From NCBI GenBank assembly GCA_963728895.1, contig CAVSLM010000005.1, forward strand, positions 123,358 to 187,357: a DNA stretch of 64,000 bases, given 5' to 3'. Positions 62,813 to 64,000 of this stretch are shown here, one piece after another (position 1 is the stretch's first letter; every line of letters begins with the position of its first letter). Both the position numbers and the translations under genes were made by a program. Source of the stretch: CAVSLM01 sp963728895. GTDB taxonomy: Bacteria; Pseudomonadota; Gammaproteobacteria; JBBQDK01. The notes under the pieces are model-generated. The model worked only from the letters and a program-made list of their open reading frames with translations. It did not search any database and was not told where the DNA came from.

Positions 62813-63437
62813 CTAGTTCAGTGGCTCTTGCGGCGAGGCCGCCTTGTGATGGTGGGCGTCCAACAGCAGACGCACCAAGCCAGAACCCAATAACCATACG
62901 GCAGCGGGAACTGGAACAGGATTGGCAGTACCCTGCAGGCTCCAGTTGCCGGTCTGGCCGTTGAACGGACCGCCCGCGACGGTGGATGACCAGGAAATGT
63001 CGTAAGCGTGTGTCGTTGAATTCCAGGTGCCGGTGACCGGGCTCCCACCCTTGTTAAAATTCGTGCCGTTCCAATAGGCGGTCCATGAGGGAAAGGTCGA
63101 CGCTAACGGCGCCGGCGACGTCGTCAACGGTTGTGAACTTGGCAGGACCACCGGCAACGGCGGTGCCACCATAGGGCGCGGTTGTCCCGTCGCCCGTAAA
63201 CACGTTTACGAAAGACTCACCACAAAGTAGTCAGACGAACGAGGGAAACGCCGCGATAGCCGGATCCGAAAACGAGTCCTGTATGCAGTGTAGGGATTGG
63301 GATCACCATGTCTTGTCTCCGAGAAGAAAATAGCGTGCCGCTGGCCAAATCCATAGAGGCAACGTTCAGCGTCGCGCCATTTTGCAGCGTTCTGAAGCGC
63401 CGGCGAGCGCGACTGCGATCAGGGTCTTTTTCAACAT
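62813..63437 (-). pseudogene. VPLPA-CTERM surface protein, frameshifted
   Basis: ATG 63437 behind GGAGG begins the signal MLKKTLIAVALAGA, then the frame shifts; the next frame reads LQNGATLNVASMDLASGTLF. A later frame reads GTWNSTTHAYDISWSSTV, GPFNGQTGNWSLQGTA and ends VPVPAAVWLLGSGL, a VPLPA-CTERM sorting signal, followed by another shift. The ordered segments recall one module of the 868-residue protein at 57.8-60.4 kb (GATLN, Y-x-x-x-(W/Y)S(S/A)TV, L-x-G-T), so the two are probably related. It indicates an exosortase-type sorting system elsewhere in the genome. Confidence 0.6.
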
Positions 63438-64000
63438 AACCATCTCCTCCAGGGGAAGTTGCATACACGTGAACGCCCGCATGTCACGGTGCGTGGCATT
63501 CGCATAATCAACATGCATGCCAACGATTTAATTACTTGAAAATGAATGTATTATTTTCGCGCATATGGTCGCACAGAGGGGGCTCTGTTAACTCGGCCGA
63601 CAGGGAATTGGACGTCCTTGCACGTGGCGAGGACCCACGCATCCCAACGCGCTAACTGCCTGAGGTTACGCAAGTCGCAAGTTTTAATTATTATATGACA
63701 AAACCACGACTGCGTGGGGAATCAGACTCTGTGACGAGGTTGAGGTATTTTCGCGTGAAAAGATAGATCTACAGCTTCTGACTGCGCTCTTTTTGGCCAC
63801 GAGAGCCGGTGACCGCCCTCCGAAGGCTGCGAAGGAACTCGTCGGTGGCCTTGAATTTCGGCTTGATTTAAAAAAAAAGTCAGGAGATCGGCGCTCCACG
63901 TTACCTTAGGGAGGCACTGATGCGACGGGTGCGTGGATAGCCTTCGGGGCGCACTAATAATACTACTTGCCTCTTATTAGTTGTCGGTGGCGTTTACACT
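63438..64000. other. AT-rich right end
   Basis: Holds the upstream region of the VPLPA-CTERM gene, with AT-rich ATTTAATTACTTGAAAATG near 63525 as likely promoter area. An open frame without start codon runs 63688-63909 on the plus strand and is not supported as a gene. The remainder is unassigned. Confidence 0.4.

Noticed and set aside
63688..63909. 73-codon open frame at the right end (DEVEVFSREKIDLQLL...)
   Set aside because: It has no start codon or ribosome-binding site; possibly a gene fragment but not supportable.

Overview
The window is high-GC, gene-dense DNA from a methylotrophic, sulfur-oxidising proteobacterium. A gamma- or betaproteobacterium is most likely: the dispersed palindromes resemble REP elements of that group, and two proteins carry CTERM-type sorting tails. 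No rRNA, tRNA or CRISPR array was found. Most start codons were chosen from ribosome-binding sites and overlaps. Three genes near the ends (about 6-7 kb and 61-63 kb) carry frameshifts that could be either decay or sequence error.

Layout. (1) 1-6.4 kb: a partial FAD/ferredoxin oxidoreductase, a molybdopterin oxidoreductase, an AmiS/UreI-type channel, a porin and a small Cys-repeat secreted protein. The substrate is unknown. (2) 6.4-9.2 kb, minus strand: dsrE2-like, tusA-like, sqr and DUF1641, a sulfide-oxidation module. (3) 10-17 kb: folE2, fdh1A/fdh1B (NAD-linked formate dehydrogenase), a pterin dehydratase-like gene and folP. (4) 17-22 kb: a SCO protein, mtoX (methanethiol oxidase) and a SCO-MauG fusion. 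(5) 22-43 kb: an almost complete tetrahydromethanopterin/methylofuran formaldehyde-oxidation island: fhcB-A-D-C, mptG, mtdB, an ATP-grasp gene, mch, orf5-like, orf7-like, fae, a HisA-like gene, mfnD-, mfnF-, pabB, mfnE-, mfnB-like genes, DUF447, a dihydropteroate synthase-like gene and dmrX. (6) 43-47 kb: tandem and dispersed repeats, a sigma-54 activator and an orphan ABC ATPase. (7) 47.7-56.6 kb: acyl-CoA dehydrogenase, PAS histidine kinase, LuxR-type regulator, then an AlkB-like monooxygenase with a small ferredoxin, a GST, a 2Fe-2S/FAD reductase and a small membrane protein. (8) 56.6-64 kb: a hairpin-rich non-coding stretch, a large CTERM-anchored surface protein, a broken FadL-type porin gene and a broken VPLPA-CTERM gene, in lower-GC DNA.

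How the parts fit: MtoX would turn methanethiol into formaldehyde, hydrogen sulfide and hydrogen peroxide. Fae, MtdB, Mch and FhcABCD take formaldehyde to formate, Fdh1AB takes formate to CO2 with NADH formed, and Sqr with TusA/DsrE-type carriers takes the sulfide. The window therefore encodes a nearly self-contained route for oxidising one-carbon sulfur compounds, with much of the cofactor synthesis beside it. The AlkB block is a separate, probably inducible oxygenase system with its own electron-transfer chain and a neighbouring two-component system.

Mobile or repeated DNA includes two copies of a ~406-bp IS630-derived MITE-like element, four copies of an 80-230 bp hairpin repeat, a six-unit ~78-bp tandem array, and several REP-like palindromes.
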